A stretch of DNA of 64,000 nt, from the NCBI RefSeq assembly GCF_002078175.1, contig NZ_MWFK01000001.1:3348001-3412000 (forward strand). Direction: 5' to 3'. Position 1 is the first letter of the stretch. Every line of letters begins with the position of its first letter. Positions 45,783 through 55,094 of this stretch are shown here, piece after piece. This DNA comes from Streptomyces sp. M41(2017) (lineage in GTDB: Bacteria > Actinomycetota > Actinomycetes > Streptomycetales > Streptomycetaceae). The notes below the pieces were generated by a model. It was not told the DNA's origin, did not search any database, and saw only the letters and a list, made by a program, of their open reading frames with translations. The translations under genes were made by a program, and so were the position numbers.

Positions 45783-45855
45783 CGTGCATACCCGTCCACG
45801 TGCCGCTTTCCCCGTCCTAGGCTCCGGAGCCTGAGACCGGGGGAGGGACGAGGAG

Positions 45856-47220
45856 ATGGGTTCGGTTCCGGCGGGAGCCCGGGTGTACGTGGCCTGTGTC
45901 GTTCTCGCGGCACTCGCCTGCCTCGCCCCCGTGCCGGACCTCCGTGTCCCCTGGTGGATCGTCGCCCTGCTCGCCGTGCTCTACGCCGGCTGCGACCACA
46001 TTCCACCGCCCCGCGGACCGCGCGCCGCCGGATCACCCGGCGGCGAGACCCCGCAGGGCATGGGCACCTTCCTCCCCGTCCTGCTGGCCGGCTCCTTCCT
46101 GCTGCCGCCGTCCGCCGCCGCCCTCGTCGCGCTGCCCGGTGCCCTGCTCGCCCGGGTCGACCAGCGGCCGCGCACCCCGCGCCGCGTCTGGCGCGCCGCC
46201 CAGCTGGCCGTCGCCGTCTGGGCGGCCTCCCGGGCGTACGACGCGCTCGGCGGTCCGGACGCCGTGGCCGCCCCCCGTTTCCCCTACGCGCTGGCCCCCG
46301 CGGGGGCCGCCGTCCTCACCTTCTGCGCCGTGCTCGCCGTCCTCGACGGCGGCATCCTCGCGCTCGCCGAACGGGCGCCGCTGCGCACCGCCTGGCGCGG
46401 CCTCTTCGCGCGCTCGCTGGCCCCCGTCGCCGCGCACGGACTGGCCGGACTGATGATGGCGGTGCTCTGGCGCAGCCCGTACGGTCCCGTCGCCGCCCTG
46501 CTCGTGCTGCTCCCCATGTACGTGTCCTGCTGGGTCTTCGCCCAGTACCACCGGGAACGCGCCGCCCACCAGGCCACCATCCGCGCCCTCGTCCAGGCCG
46601 TCGACATCAAGGACGGTTACACCCGCGGACACAGCGAGCGGGTCGGCCAGGCGTCCATGATGATCGCCCGCGAACTCGGCATGGACGACGACCGCGTCGA
46701 AGGACTGCGCTTCGCCGGGATCCTGCACGACGTCGGCAAGCTCGGCGTGCCCACCCGGCTGCTGCGCAAGGACGGCCCGCTGACCCCCGAGGAACGCCGG
46801 ATCATCGAACTGCACCCCGAGTACGGGCACGAGATGGTCCGCGGGATCGCGTTCCTCGGCGAGGCCCGTTCGGCGATCCTGCACCACCACGAACGGCTGG
46901 ACGGCAGCGGATACCCGTACGGGCTGGCCGGCGCGCAGATCCCCGAGTTCGCCCGGGTGGTCGCCGTCGCCGACGCCTTCGACGCGATGACCTCCACCCG
47001 GTCCTACCGCAGGGCCCGGCCGGTACCGGCCGCCCTGGAGGAGCTGGAGCGCTGCGCCGGTGCGCAGTTCGACCCCGGCATGGTCGAGGCACTGGTGCGG
47101 GCGCTCGGCCGACACGGCTGGCACCCCGCGGTGACCGCGGACATCGGCCCGCCCGCCGTCCCCGGCGCAGGACCGGTCTCCCCGCACGCCTCCGACGCCC
47201 TCGGCCGGGGGGCGCCGTGA
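45856..47220 (+). CDS. Membrane HD-GYP domain protein
   Basis: The 454-residue protein has about six or seven transmembrane helices in residues 8-230 and then a complete HD-GYP domain: HSERVG, HDVGKLG (H291-D292), HPEYGHEM, HHHERLDGSGYP (349-354) and ADAFDAMTS. HD-GYP enzymes usually hydrolyse cyclic di-GMP. The membrane part resembles a 5-7TM sensor and may detect an envelope signal. Its stop overlaps the start of a degenerate sister gene (GTGA). Confidence 0.87.
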   Translation: MGSVPAGARVYVACVVLAALACLAPVPDLRVPWWIVALLAVLYAGCDHIPPPRGPRAAGSPGGETPQGMGTFLPVLLAGSFLLPPSAAALVALPGALLARVDQRPRTPRRVWRAAQLAVAVWAASRAYDALGGPDAVAAPRFPYALAPAGAAVLTFCAVLAVLDGGILALAERAPLRTAWRGLFARSLAPVAAHGLAGLMMAVLWRSPYGPVAALLVLLPMYVSCWVFAQYHRERAAHQATIRALVQAVDIKDGYTRGHSERVGQASMMIARELGMDDDRVEGLRFAGILHDVGKLGVPTRLLRKDGPLTPEERRIIELHPEYGHEMVRGIAFLGEARSAILHHHERLDGSGYPYGLAGAQIPEFARVVAVADAFDAMTSTRSYRRARPVPAALEELERCAGAQFDPGMVEALVRALGRHGWHPAVTADIGPPAVPGAGPVSPHASDALGRGAP

Positions 47221-48515
47221 GCACCGCCGCACCCCGGCACGGGCTGACCGCGCGTCCCGCACGCTTCCCGTCGGCCGTGGCCCCGCCCGCCACGATCACC
47301 GCCGTACGCGCCCTCGCCCTCCTCCTCACCGTCCTCGCCCTCGGCGTCACCCTCTGGGACGGGCTCGACGACCGCGGTACGGCGCTGGCCTTCGGCGTGC
47401 TCATCGCCGTCGGAGAGCTGGCCCGCTGGAGCGGAGCCGAGGAACGGGAGTCGGCCCCCCTCGGAGCCGCCGGAGCCCTCGCGTACGCGCTGCTCGGCGA
47501 GAACGCAGGGCAGCGCACCGGACACGGTGTCCTCCAGGTCGTCGCCGTGGTCGTCGCGGCCGCCCTGATCGGCTGCGTCCCGCACGTCGCCCGCGGCCGC
47601 GGCCCCACCCTCGACCACCTCGCCCGCCGCGTCCTCACCGTCGCCTTCGCCGCCGTCTGCTTCCAACCCCTCTACAACCAGGGCAGGTTGCCGGCGTGGG
47701 GAGGTCCCGCGGTCGCTCTGCTGCTCGTCGCGCTGCTCGTGGTCACCACGCTCTGGGACGCCGTGCTCGCGGCGGCGACGGCGCACGCGCGGACCCGGTG
47801 GCCGTTCGGGCCGCTGCTGCGCGACGAGCTGCGGGCCACGCTCGGGATCGGCTCGGCCGTGTGCGCGACCGGGGCCGTCATGGCGCTCGCCGTCGCGGTG
47901 GTCGGACTGTGGGCCCTGCCCGTGTTCTCGCTGCCGCTGCTGCTCACCCAGCTGTCCTTCCGGCGGTACGCGGCGGTGCGGGTCACCTACCGGCAGACGA
48001 TCGCCTCGCTCGCCCGGGCGACCGAGATCGCCGGGTACACCCCGGCCGGGCACGCCCGCCGGGTGGCCGCCCTCAGCCGGGCCGTCGGCCGTGAGCTGGG
48101 CCTGTCCGAACCCGGCCTCACCGTCCTGGAGTACGCGGCGCTGATGCACGACATCGGACAGCTCAGCCTGGTCGACCCCGTGCCGGCCGGAGCGACCGCC
48201 GGCCTCCCGCCGGACGAGCAGCGGCGGATCGCGCTGCTCGGCGGTGCCGTCGTCCGGCAGACCGGCGTGGACGCCGAGGTCGCCGTGGTGGTGGAGCGCC
48301 AGGCGGATCCGTACCGGGAGCAGCCCGTCACCGCGCGCATCGTCCGCGCCGTGAACGCATACGAGGAGATGGCCCGGGAAGCAGGGCCCGGAGGGCCGCT
48401 GACGGCTCTGGAGAAGCTGCGGCTCGCGACCGCCCGCGACTACCAGCCCGAGGTCGTGGAGTCGCTGGCCCGGGTCCTGTCACGACCCGGTCTGACCTTG
48501 CCCTGGGCTGGGTAA
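47217..48515 (+). CDS. Membrane protein with degenerate HD(-GYP) domain
   Basis: The 432-residue sister protein has a similar 7-8 helix membrane half and a C-terminal HD domain. It keeps HARRVAALS and MHDIGQL (H311-D312) but has lost the HHE and GYP motifs (VVVERQADPYREQP instead). It probably cannot hydrolyse cyclic di-GMP and may regulate or dimerise with the intact protein encoded just upstream. The start overlaps that gene's stop. Confidence 0.8.
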   Translation: MSTAAPRHGLTARPARFPSAVAPPATITAVRALALLLTVLALGVTLWDGLDDRGTALAFGVLIAVGELARWSGAEERESAPLGAAGALAYALLGENAGQRTGHGVLQVVAVVVAAALIGCVPHVARGRGPTLDHLARRVLTVAFAAVCFQPLYNQGRLPAWGGPAVALLLVALLVVTTLWDAVLAAATAHARTRWPFGPLLRDELRATLGIGSAVCATGAVMALAVAVVGLWALPVFSLPLLLTQLSFRRYAAVRVTYRQTIASLARATEIAGYTPAGHARRVAALSRAVGRELGLSEPGLTVLEYAALMHDIGQLSLVDPVPAGATAGLPPDEQRRIALLGGAVVRQTGVDAEVAVVVERQADPYREQPVTARIVRAVNAYEEMAREAGPGGPLTALEKLRLATARDYQPEVVESLARVLSRPGLTLPWAG

Positions 48516-48668
48516 CCCATGGGTAATGAGCGGCCGTCCGACGGTACGTGGTTGGATGCGAGGAAGAGGGTGTTCGGGGGTACGGGCCTGCCCGGGCCGG
48601 CACTGCCTTCAGGGGACTCTTCAAAGAACCGGCAGGCGGGAAACGCAAGGAACTGGCAGGCGGGAATC

Positions 48669-49649
48669 GTGAGGATCTTCGGCAAGGGACGACACCGGCC
48701 CTCCGCCTCATGGCGGCAGGCCACCGATCGTGCGTTCACGCTCATCGGCGACGGCCGGTACGAGGACGCGGGAGCGCTGCTGACGCGGGCCGCGGACCTG
48801 GAGCCCTGGCTGTCCGAGTCCTGGTTCAACCTGGCGCTGCTGCACAAGTTCCGGCACGACTGGGAGCAGGCACGGGCGGCGGGCCTGCGGGCCGTCGCGC
48901 TGCTCGACCGGGAGACCGGCGCACCCGACTGGTGGAACGTCGGGATCGCGGCCACCGCCCTTCAGGACTGGCCGCTGGCCCGCCGTGCGTGGCAGGCGTA
49001 CGGGCTGCGGGTGCCCGGCGGTGCCGCCGTCTCCGGCGAGCCGGTGGGCATGGACCTCGGCAGCGCGGCCGTCCGGCTGTCGCCCGAGGGCGAGGCCGAG
49101 GTCGTGTGGGGGCGGCGGCTGGACCCCGCCCGTATCGAGGTGCTGTCGATCCCGCTGCCGTCCTCCGGGCGCCGCTGGGGCGAGGTCGTGCTGCACGACG
49201 GCGTCCCGCACGGCGAGCGGACCACCGCGGCGGGCCACTCGTATCCGGTCTTCGACGAGATCGAGCTGTGGGCGCCCTCACCGGTGCCCACCTGGGTCGT
49301 GCTGCTGGAGGCGGCGACCGAGGACGACCGGGACGCGCTGGAGCAGCTCGCGGCCGACGCGGGGTTCGCCGCCGAGGACTGGTCCTCGTCCGTGCGGCTG
49401 CTGTGCCGGATGTGCTCCGAGTCACGGATGCCGTCCGACGAGGGCGACGGGGAGCACCTGGACCCGCACGACCACAGCGAGCCGGGACACCCGGGCCCGC
49501 TGGGACACCGCACCGACGGGCAGCTGTGGGTTCCCGAGCGGGAGTGCGGTCTCGCGGCCCCCGCCTCGCTGGTGCGCGGGCTGCTGGACGGCTGGGTGGC
49601 GGACAGCCCGGACTCCCGGGACTGGCGGGACCTGGAAGAGGTCTGCTGA
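48669..49649 (+). CDS. TPR-containing protein of unknown function
   Basis: The 326-residue cytosolic protein has two or three TPR-like helices at the N-terminus ([34 protein letters not shown] and [30 protein letters not shown]). A mixed alpha/beta C-terminal domain follows, with [13 protein letters not shown] near residue 260 and HDH-rich acidic residues. The role is unknown. I chose the GTG at 48669 over an ATG at 48519 because the latter adds 50 low-complexity residues that include a 12-bp duplicated segment. Peptide deformylase follows 58 bp downstream. Confidence 0.7.
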   Translation: MRIFGKGRHRPSASWRQATDRAFTLIGDGRYEDAGALLTRAADLEPWLSESWFNLALLHKFRHDWEQARAAGLRAVALLDRETGAPDWWNVGIAATALQDWPLARRAWQAYGLRVPGGAAVSGEPVGMDLGSAAVRLSPEGEAEVVWGRRLDPARIEVLSIPLPSSGRRWGEVVLHDGVPHGERTTAAGHSYPVFDEIELWAPSPVPTWVVLLEAATEDDRDALEQLAADAGFAAEDWSSSVRLLCRMCSESRMPSDEGDGEHLDPHDHSEPGHPGPLGHRTDGQLWVPERECGLAAPASLVRGLLDGWVADSPDSRDWRDLEEVC

Positions 49650-49707
49650 GGTCCCCTTAGGCTGTACCCGCAGATTTCCCGAAGGTTTGAGGAAGGCGTA
49701 CGTCGTC

Positions 49708-50358
49708 ATGGCCCAGCAGGACACCGATCAGCAGCACGTGGGCGTGCTTCCCGTGGACGACGACGGCTACGTCATCGACACCGAGGAGGCCGAGGAGCGC
49801 GAGTCGGCCTACCGCGAGCGGGGTACCTCGCGGCCGATCACGGTGGTCGGCAACCCGGTGCTGCACAAGGAGTGCAAGGACGTCACCGACTTCGGCGACG
49901 AGCTGGACCGGCTGATCGCCGACATGTTCGCGAGCCAGCGCACCGCAGAGGGCGTGGGCCTGGCCGCCAACCAGATCGGCGTCGACCTGAAGGTCTTCGT
50001 CTACGACTGCCAGGACGACCAGGGCACCCGGCACGTCGGCGTGGTCTGCAACCCCAAGCTCGTCGACCTGCCCGCCGAGCAGCGTCAGCTCGACGAGAGC
50101 AACGAGGGCTGCCTGTCCGTGCCCACGGCGTACGCGCCGCTGGCCCGCCCCGACTACGCCGAGGTCACCGGTCAGGACGAGAAGGGCAACCCGGTCCGGG
50201 TACGCGGTACGGGCTACTTCGCGCGCTGCCTGCAGCACGAGACGGACCACCTGTACGGGTACCTGTACATCGACCGGCTCTCCAAGCGTGAACGCAAGGA
50301 CGCCCTGCGGCAGATGGCCGAGAACGAACCGCGCTACGAGATCGTCGCGAACGACTGA
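49708..50358 (+). CDS. def: Peptide deformylase
   Basis: The 216-residue enzyme removes the N-formyl group from nascent proteins. The three motifs are [10 protein letters not shown] (83-91), EGCLSVP with metal ligand C135, and QHETDHL with H177, E178 and H181. It has an unusually long N-terminal tail of about 42 acidic residues before the fold. A 20-bp terminator follows at 50446-50490. Confidence 0.95.
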   Translation: MAQQDTDQQHVGVLPVDDDGYVIDTEEAEERESAYRERGTSRPITVVGNPVLHKECKDVTDFGDELDRLIADMFASQRTAEGVGLAANQIGVDLKVFVYDCQDDQGTRHVGVVCNPKLVDLPAEQRQLDESNEGCLSVPTAYAPLARPDYAEVTGQDEKGNPVRVRGTGYFARCLQHETDHLYGYLYIDRLSKRERKDALRQMAENEPRYEIVAND

Positions 50359-50445
50359 CAACGCTGATGTAGCACGCCTGCGGCCGCCCCGTACGGCTGT
50401 GACAGAAATTGACAGGCGGGACGCACGGCTCCTCGTGGGCCGGCT

Positions 50446-50490
50446 CGAACGGTGCCTGGTCAGGAGAACCTCCTGACCAGGCACCGTTCG
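50446..50490 (+). terminator. Terminator of def
   Basis: Positions 50446-50465 pair perfectly with 50471-50490 (20 bp) around GAACC. Confidence 0.85.
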
Positions 50491-50708
50491 TATGTGCGTC
50501 GCACGTTCGCTCCCTTGTGCTCTCCCGGTGATCCAGATTCAGTCACACAAGGGGAGATTCTCGGCACCTTGAGGTAGTGAATGGAGCAAATCCGTTCCCA
50601 GAACGGTCAGTTGTGGTGCTGAATGGGAAGTGCGGGGATACGCAACGGCGCACGCCCGGCACAGCGGGAGGGGCGTGGCGCCAACAGGCGGCTGAGAGGG
50701 GTTTGTTC
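50491..50708 (+). promoter_or_regulatory. Upstream region of the albaflavenone genes
   Basis: Of the 350 bases between def and the cyclase gene, the part after the def terminator is less GC-rich than its surroundings and must contain the cyclase promoter. I cannot fix the hexamers. A good ribosome site GAGAGGGG (50694-50701) precedes the GTG. Confidence 0.5.
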
Positions 50709-51794
50709 GTGCATGCTTTCTCACACGGCTCTTCATCGACACCGACAGCGATCGCGGTCCCACCGGCGCTCTCTCTCGCGGTGATCGAGTCCGAGTTTCC
50801 CCGTCAACTGCACCCGTATTGGCCCAGGCTCCAGGAGAAGACCCGGACCTGGCTCCTCGAAAAGCGGCTCATGCCCGCGGACAAGGTCGAGGAATATGCC
50901 GACGGTCTGTGCTACACGGACTTGATGGCGGGCTACTACATAGGCGCTCCCGACGAGGTCATGCAGGCGATAGCCGACTACAGCGCGTGGTTCTTCGTCT
51001 GGGACGACCGGCACGACCGGGACGTCATCCACGGCCGCGCGGACGCCTGGCGGACGCTCAGGTTCCAGCTCCACGCGGCCCTGGACGCACCCGGGGACCA
51101 CCTGCACCACCAGGATCCCCTGGTCGCGGGGTTCGCCGACAGCGTGGGCCGGCTGTACTCGTTCCTCGGGGAGAACTGGAACGAGCGGTTCGCGCTCCAC
51201 TTCCACGCGGTGATCGAGGCGTACGACCGGGAATTCCGGAACCGTACGTCCGGCGCCGTACCCACCGTCGACGAATATCTCGAACTGCGTCGGCTCACCT
51301 TCGCGCACTGGATCTGGACCGACCTCCTCGAACCGAGCGCGGGACAGGAACTCCCCGACACGGTACGACTGCACCCCGCATTTCACCGGGCGGCTCTGCT
51401 CAGTCAGGAATTCGCCGCCTGGTACAACGACCTCTGTTCGCTGCCGAAGGAAATAGCGGGCGACGAGGTCCACAATCTCGGTATCAGTCTCATTCACCAT
51501 CAGGGGCTGACGCTCGAAGAAGCCGTCACCGAAGTCCGGCGCCGGGTCGAGGAATGCATCAGTGAATTCCTTGCCGCCGAGAAGGACGTCTTAAGGCTCG
51601 CCGAAACCCTCACGGACGGCACCGTGGAGGGAAAGGCGACGAGTGCCGCGGTGAGGGCGTGCGTCGGAAACATGCGGAACTGGTTCAGCTCCGTGTACTG
51701 GTTCCACCACGAGTCGGGCCGGTACATGGTCGACAGCTGGGACGACCGCTCGACACCCCCGTACGTCAACAATGAAGCGGCAGGTGAGAAATGA
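50709..51794 (+). CDS. cyc1: Epi-isozizaene synthase (sesquiterpene cyclase)
   Basis: The 361-residue class I terpene synthase converts farnesyl diphosphate to epi-isozizaene. The metal motifs fall at the positions I recall for the S. coelicolor enzyme: D99-D100-R-H-D103 and the NSE triad N240, S244, E248. The C-terminus ([19 protein letters not shown]) also matches. The GTG start follows GAGAGGGG. Codon 295 is TTA (51591-51593), the only in-frame TTA I noticed in the window, so translation should depend on the bldA tRNA. The P450 gene overlaps its stop by four bases. Confidence 0.95.
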   Translation: MHAFSHGSSSTPTAIAVPPALSLAVIESEFPRQLHPYWPRLQEKTRTWLLEKRLMPADKVEEYADGLCYTDLMAGYYIGAPDEVMQAIADYSAWFFVWDDRHDRDVIHGRADAWRTLRFQLHAALDAPGDHLHHQDPLVAGFADSVGRLYSFLGENWNERFALHFHAVIEAYDREFRNRTSGAVPTVDEYLELRRLTFAHWIWTDLLEPSAGQELPDTVRLHPAFHRAALLSQEFAAWYNDLCSLPKEIAGDEVHNLGISLIHHQGLTLEEAVTEVRRRVEECISEFLAAEKDVLRLAETLTDGTVEGKATSAAVRACVGNMRNWFSSVYWFHHESGRYMVDSWDDRSTPPYVNNEAAGEK

Positions 51795-53161
51795 CCGTCG
51801 AGTCCGTACGACCCGAGGTGCCCGAGGTGCTGGAGCTGTCCGTTCCGCCCCTCGCCGGAGGCGGGGTGCCCGTACTCGGGCACGGCTGGAAACTGGCCCG
51901 CGACCCGCTCGCCTTCTTCACCCAGCTGCGCGACCACGGCGACATCGTGCGCCTGAAGCTCGGCCCCAAGACGGTGTACGCCGTCACCACCCCCGCGCTC
52001 ACCGGCGCGCTGGCGCTCAACCCGGACTACGAGATCGGCGGCCCCCTGTGGGAGTCGCTGGAAGGGCTGCTGGGCAACAAGGGCGTCGCGACGGCCAACG
52101 GACCGATGCACCGGCGCCAGCGGCGGACCATCCAGCCCGCGTTCCGCGCCGACATCATCCCCGAGTACGGGCCGATCATGGAGGAGGAGTCCCGCGCGTT
52201 CGCCGACCGCTGGGAGGGCGGGGCGACCGTCGACTGCACCTCCGAGTCCTTCCGCGTCGCCGTCCGCATGGCCGCCCGCTGCCTGTTGCGCGGCCGCTTC
52301 ATGGACGAGCGCGCCGAGCGGCTCAGCCTCGCCCTCGCAACCGTGTTCCGCGGTATGTACCAGCGCATGGTCATACCCGCGGGGCCGCTCTATCGGCTCC
52401 CGCTTCCGTCCATGCGTAAATTCGACCGGGCATTGGCCGATTTGCACGCTCTCGTCGACGAGATCATCGCCGAGCGCCGCGCATCTGGTCAAAAGCCGGA
52501 CGATTTGCTGACGGCATTGCTGGAGGCGAAGAACGACGGCGGCGACCCCATCGACGAACAGGAGATCCACGACCAGGTCGTCGCGATACTGACGCCCGGA
52601 AGCGAAACCATCGCGTCCACGATCATGTGGCTGCTCCAAGTCCTCACCGAACACCCGGAAGAGGCGGACAAGGTGGCCGCCGAGGTGCAATCCGTCGTCG
52701 GGGACCGGCCCGTCGGATTCGACGACGTCCGGAAGCTGTCGCACACGAACAATGTCGTCGTCGAGGCCATGCGTTTGCGCCCCGCCGTATGGATATTGAC
52801 GCGGCGGGCGGTGACCGAAACCGAACTGGGCGGCTATCGCATTCCGGCCGGTGCCGACATCGTCTACAGCCCGTACGCGATCCAGCGCGATCCCCGCTCG
52901 TACCAGGAGCATCTGGATTTCGATCCCGAGCGCTGGCTTCCGGAACGCTCCGCGGACATCCCGAAGTACGCGATGCGTCCCTTCAGCGTCGGCAACCGCA
53001 AGTGCCCCAGTGACCACTTCTCGATGGCGCAGCTCACGCTCGTCACCGCGACCGTGGCCTCCCGCTGGCGCTTCGCGCAGGTGCCCGGCTCCAACGACGC
53101 GACCCGCGTCGGCATCACCCTGCGGCCGCACGGGCTGCGGCTGAAGGCCGACCCGCGCTAG
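51791..53161 (+). CDS. CYP170A1-like cytochrome P450 (albaflavenone synthase)
   Basis: The 456-residue P450 oxidises epi-isozizaene in two steps to albaflavenone. Motifs are the I-helix [10 protein letters not shown], the ExxR EAMRLRP and the heme loop [11 protein letters not shown]. The loop is atypical: the residues after Cys are Pro-Ser instead of x-Gly, as in CYP170A1. CYP170A1 was reported to have a second, moonlighting terpene synthase site; I do not map its residues here with confidence. The ATGA overlap with the cyclase makes this a tight two-gene operon. Confidence 0.93.
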   Translation: MTVESVRPEVPEVLELSVPPLAGGGVPVLGHGWKLARDPLAFFTQLRDHGDIVRLKLGPKTVYAVTTPALTGALALNPDYEIGGPLWESLEGLLGNKGVATANGPMHRRQRRTIQPAFRADIIPEYGPIMEEESRAFADRWEGGATVDCTSESFRVAVRMAARCLLRGRFMDERAERLSLALATVFRGMYQRMVIPAGPLYRLPLPSMRKFDRALADLHALVDEIIAERRASGQKPDDLLTALLEAKNDGGDPIDEQEIHDQVVAILTPGSETIASTIMWLLQVLTEHPEEADKVAAEVQSVVGDRPVGFDDVRKLSHTNNVVVEAMRLRPAVWILTRRAVTETELGGYRIPAGADIVYSPYAIQRDPRSYQEHLDFDPERWLPERSADIPKYAMRPFSVGNRKCPSDHFSMAQLTLVTATVASRWRFAQVPGSNDATRVGITLRPHGLRLKADPR

Positions 53162-53206
53162 CCGGGTCCACGGTCCGGCCCGCCCGCACGTCCACCTGGC
53201 GCACGT

Positions 53207-54172
53207 TCAGGCCGCCTCCGGGCCCCTGAACGTGCGCCGGTACGCGTTCGGGGTCGTGCCGAGACTCCGGACGAACTGGTGGCGCAGGGCGGCGGCCGTG
53301 CCGAATCCCGTGCGGCTCGCGATCGCGTCCATCGTCTCGTCCGACGCCTCCAGCAACCGTTGTGCCAGCAGCACCCGTTGGCTCAGGATCCAGCGGTAGG
53401 GCGTGGTCCCGGTCTCCTGCTGGAAGCGGCGCGCGAAGGTGCGGGGCGCCATGTGGGCGCGGGCCGCGAGCTGTTCGACGGTGGTCTCCAGGTCGAGGTG
53501 ACGCTGCATCCACACCAGCACGTCACCGACCGTGTCGCACCGCGAGCGGGGCAGGGGCCGCTCGATGTACTGGGCCTGGCCGCCGTCCCGGTGCGGCGGG
53601 ACCACCATGCGGCGGGCGATGGTGTTGGCCACCTCGGTGCCCTGCTCCTTGCGGACGATGTGCAGGCAGGCGTCGATCCCGGCGGCGGTGCCGGCCGAGG
53701 TGATCACCGGGTCCGCGTCGACGTACAGCACGTCCGGTTCGACGACCGCCCGCGGATACTGCCGGGCCAGCTCGTCGGCATGCTGCCAGTGCACGGCGCA
53801 GCGGCGGCCGTCGAGCAGCCCGGCCGCGCCGAGCGCGAAGACGCCCGAACACACGCTGAGCACCCGGGACCCGCGGTCCACCGCCCGGCGCAGCGACGCG
53901 AGCAGTTCGGGCGGATAGCCCCGGACGGCGAAGGTGTTCCCGGCGGGGACGACGACGAGGTCCGCCTCTTCGAGCCGGTCCAGGCCGTACGGCGTGGAGA
54001 CCGTGAAGCCGGGGACGTGGGTGCGGAGCGTCGGACCCTCGGCGGAGACGACCGCGAACTCGTAGACCGGCAGGCCCTCGTCGCTGCGGTCGAGGCCGAA
54101 GACCTCGCACACGACGCCGAGTTCGAAGGGATGCACGCCGTCGAGCAGCACGGCCGCCACGTTGTTCAGCAT
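53207..54172 (-). CDS. GlxA-type AraC-family regulator (possible NrdS)
   Basis: The 321-residue protein has an N-terminal DJ-1/PfpI-like amidotransferase fold (about 5-185, with CSGVFALGAAGLLDG) and a C-terminal double AraC helix-turn-helix (about 215-315). In S. coelicolor an AraC-like gene, nrdS, forms an operon with nrdAB and lies next to the albaflavenone genes (from memory). Here the gene sits next to the P450 but is separated from nrdB by about 3.5 kb of secreted-protein genes, so orthology to NrdS is an inference. The start is the ATG at 54170-54172 after GAGG. Confidence 0.78.
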   Translation of the reverse strand: MLNNVAAVLLDGVHPFELGVVCEVFGLDRSDEGLPVYEFAVVSAEGPTLRTHVPGFTVSTPYGLDRLEEADLVVVPAGNTFAVRGYPPELLASLRRAVDRGSRVLSVCSGVFALGAAGLLDGRRCAVHWQHADELARQYPRAVVEPDVLYVDADPVITSAGTAAGIDACLHIVRKEQGTEVANTIARRMVVPPHRDGGQAQYIERPLPRSRCDTVGDVLVWMQRHLDLETTVEQLAARAHMAPRTFARRFQQETGTTPYRWILSQRVLLAQRLLEASDETMDAIASRTGFGTAAALRHQFVRSLGTTPNAYRRTFRGPEAA

Positions 54173-54193
54173 GGTCCTCAGTGTGCACCGGAA

Positions 54194-54230
54194 GTGGCAG
54201 TAATTCGAGGGGGTGCGGCAGTTCTGCCAC
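54194..54230. promoter_or_regulatory. Candidate operator upstream of the GlxA-type regulator
   Basis: Three TGGCAG-like half sites: GTGGCAG (54194-54200), GGCAG (54217-54221) and the inverted CTGCCAC (54224-54230). GGCAG-TT-CTGCC is a local palindrome. AraC/AdpA-type regulators recognise TGGC-containing half sites, so autoregulation is plausible. Confidence 0.45.
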
Positions 54231-54260
54231 TGACGGTAAGGAGTCACCGGCGGGACACTG

Positions 54261-54470
54261 ATGTTCATGAACGCACTGATGAACAACCTCGTCGGAATCC
54301 TCGTCGTCCTCGCGGTCTTCGCGCTCGTGGCGCTCCCGTCCTTGATCGGGCTCGCCCGGGAGAGGCGGGTGGATCGTCAGCTCAGGGCGGCCGCCGGCGC
54401 CCGGCAGGACGCCTGGCGGCCACCGCGGCCTCAGGCCTTCGTCACGACCACCGTGACCGCCCACTCCTGA
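54261..54470 (+). CDS. Small membrane protein, uncertain
   Basis: The 69-residue open frame has one strong N-terminal transmembrane helix (about 9-31) followed by an Arg-rich tail. It is divergent from the regulator gene. Its last 40 bases overlap the end of the convergent lipoprotein gene. A ribosome site GGCGGGA precedes the ATG. The function is unknown, and the gene call is only moderately supported. Confidence 0.45.
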   Translation: MFMNALMNNLVGILVVLAVFALVALPSLIGLARERRVDRQLRAAAGARQDAWRPPRPQAFVTTTVTAHS

Positions 54471-54979
54471 AGTCCCTTGCAGGAGATCCGGCCCGGATCG
54501 CTCGGGCACATCGGCCGGGACGAGGTCAGCCGGACCGTCCCGGCCGAGACCGCCCGGTAGGCCGCGGCCGCGTCGCCGGGCTGAAGGACGATGCCGCCGT
54601 TGGTCGGCACCAGGCCGCCGCCGTCGCTCTTCACGGGCTTCCAGGGGCGGGGAGTGGTGCCGTCCAGCGTGACGCGGAGCGTGTCCCCGGCCGCCAGGCA
54701 GTACGTGTGGCCGGTGTCGGCCGCGTCGAGCATCCCCTTCACCGTCGTGCAGTCCTGGTCCGAGGACGGGGGCGGTGACGCGGGTGAGGCCGACGACGGG
54801 GGCGACGTGGGCGGGGTCGGGGACGCGGACCCGGGCGAGGACGGGGACGACGGAGCGCCCGTCGGCGACACGGTCCTGCCGCCGCCCGCCTCGCTTCCTC
54901 CCTGTGTTCCGCAGCCCGCCGCGAGGAGCAGGGTCAGTGCCGTGAGGGCGATGGTCCTGGTGTGGGTCGTTCGACGCAT
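54431..54979 (-). CDS. Secreted lipoprotein, function unknown
   Basis: The 182-residue protein has a signal sequence with lipobox LAAGC (Cys at residue 23). A Ser/Pro linker (about 35-73) leads to a small C-terminal domain with four cysteines (DC, YC, MC, SC), probably two disulfides. GGAGG precedes the ATG. No enzyme motif is visible. It lies 115 bp downstream of the S53 peptidase gene on the same strand, and a link to that protease is possible but unproven. Confidence 0.78.
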   Translation of the reverse strand: MRRTTHTRTIALTALTLLLAAGCGTQGGSEAGGGRTVSPTGAPSSPSSPGSASPTPPTSPPSSASPASPPPSSDQDCTTVKGMLDAADTGHTYCLAAGDTLRVTLDGTTPRPWKPVKSDGGGLVPTNGGIVLQPGDAAAAYRAVSAGTVRLTSSRPMCPSDPGRISCKGLQEWAVTVVVTKA

Positions 54980-55094
54980 GGGGTGGCCTCCTTGCGGGTT
55001 GGACGTGCCACCGGCGGATCAGGATCCATCCGGCCTGCGTGACGTGCGACAGGGCCCCGGCCGCCACGGCGGTCGGGGCCCTGTGCGCGTCCGG

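Noticed and set aside
48662..48668. GGGAATC near 48662 as another SigR promoter
   Set aside because: Eighteen bases downstream the sequence is GGG and not GTT, and the element overlaps a duplicated coding or leader segment.
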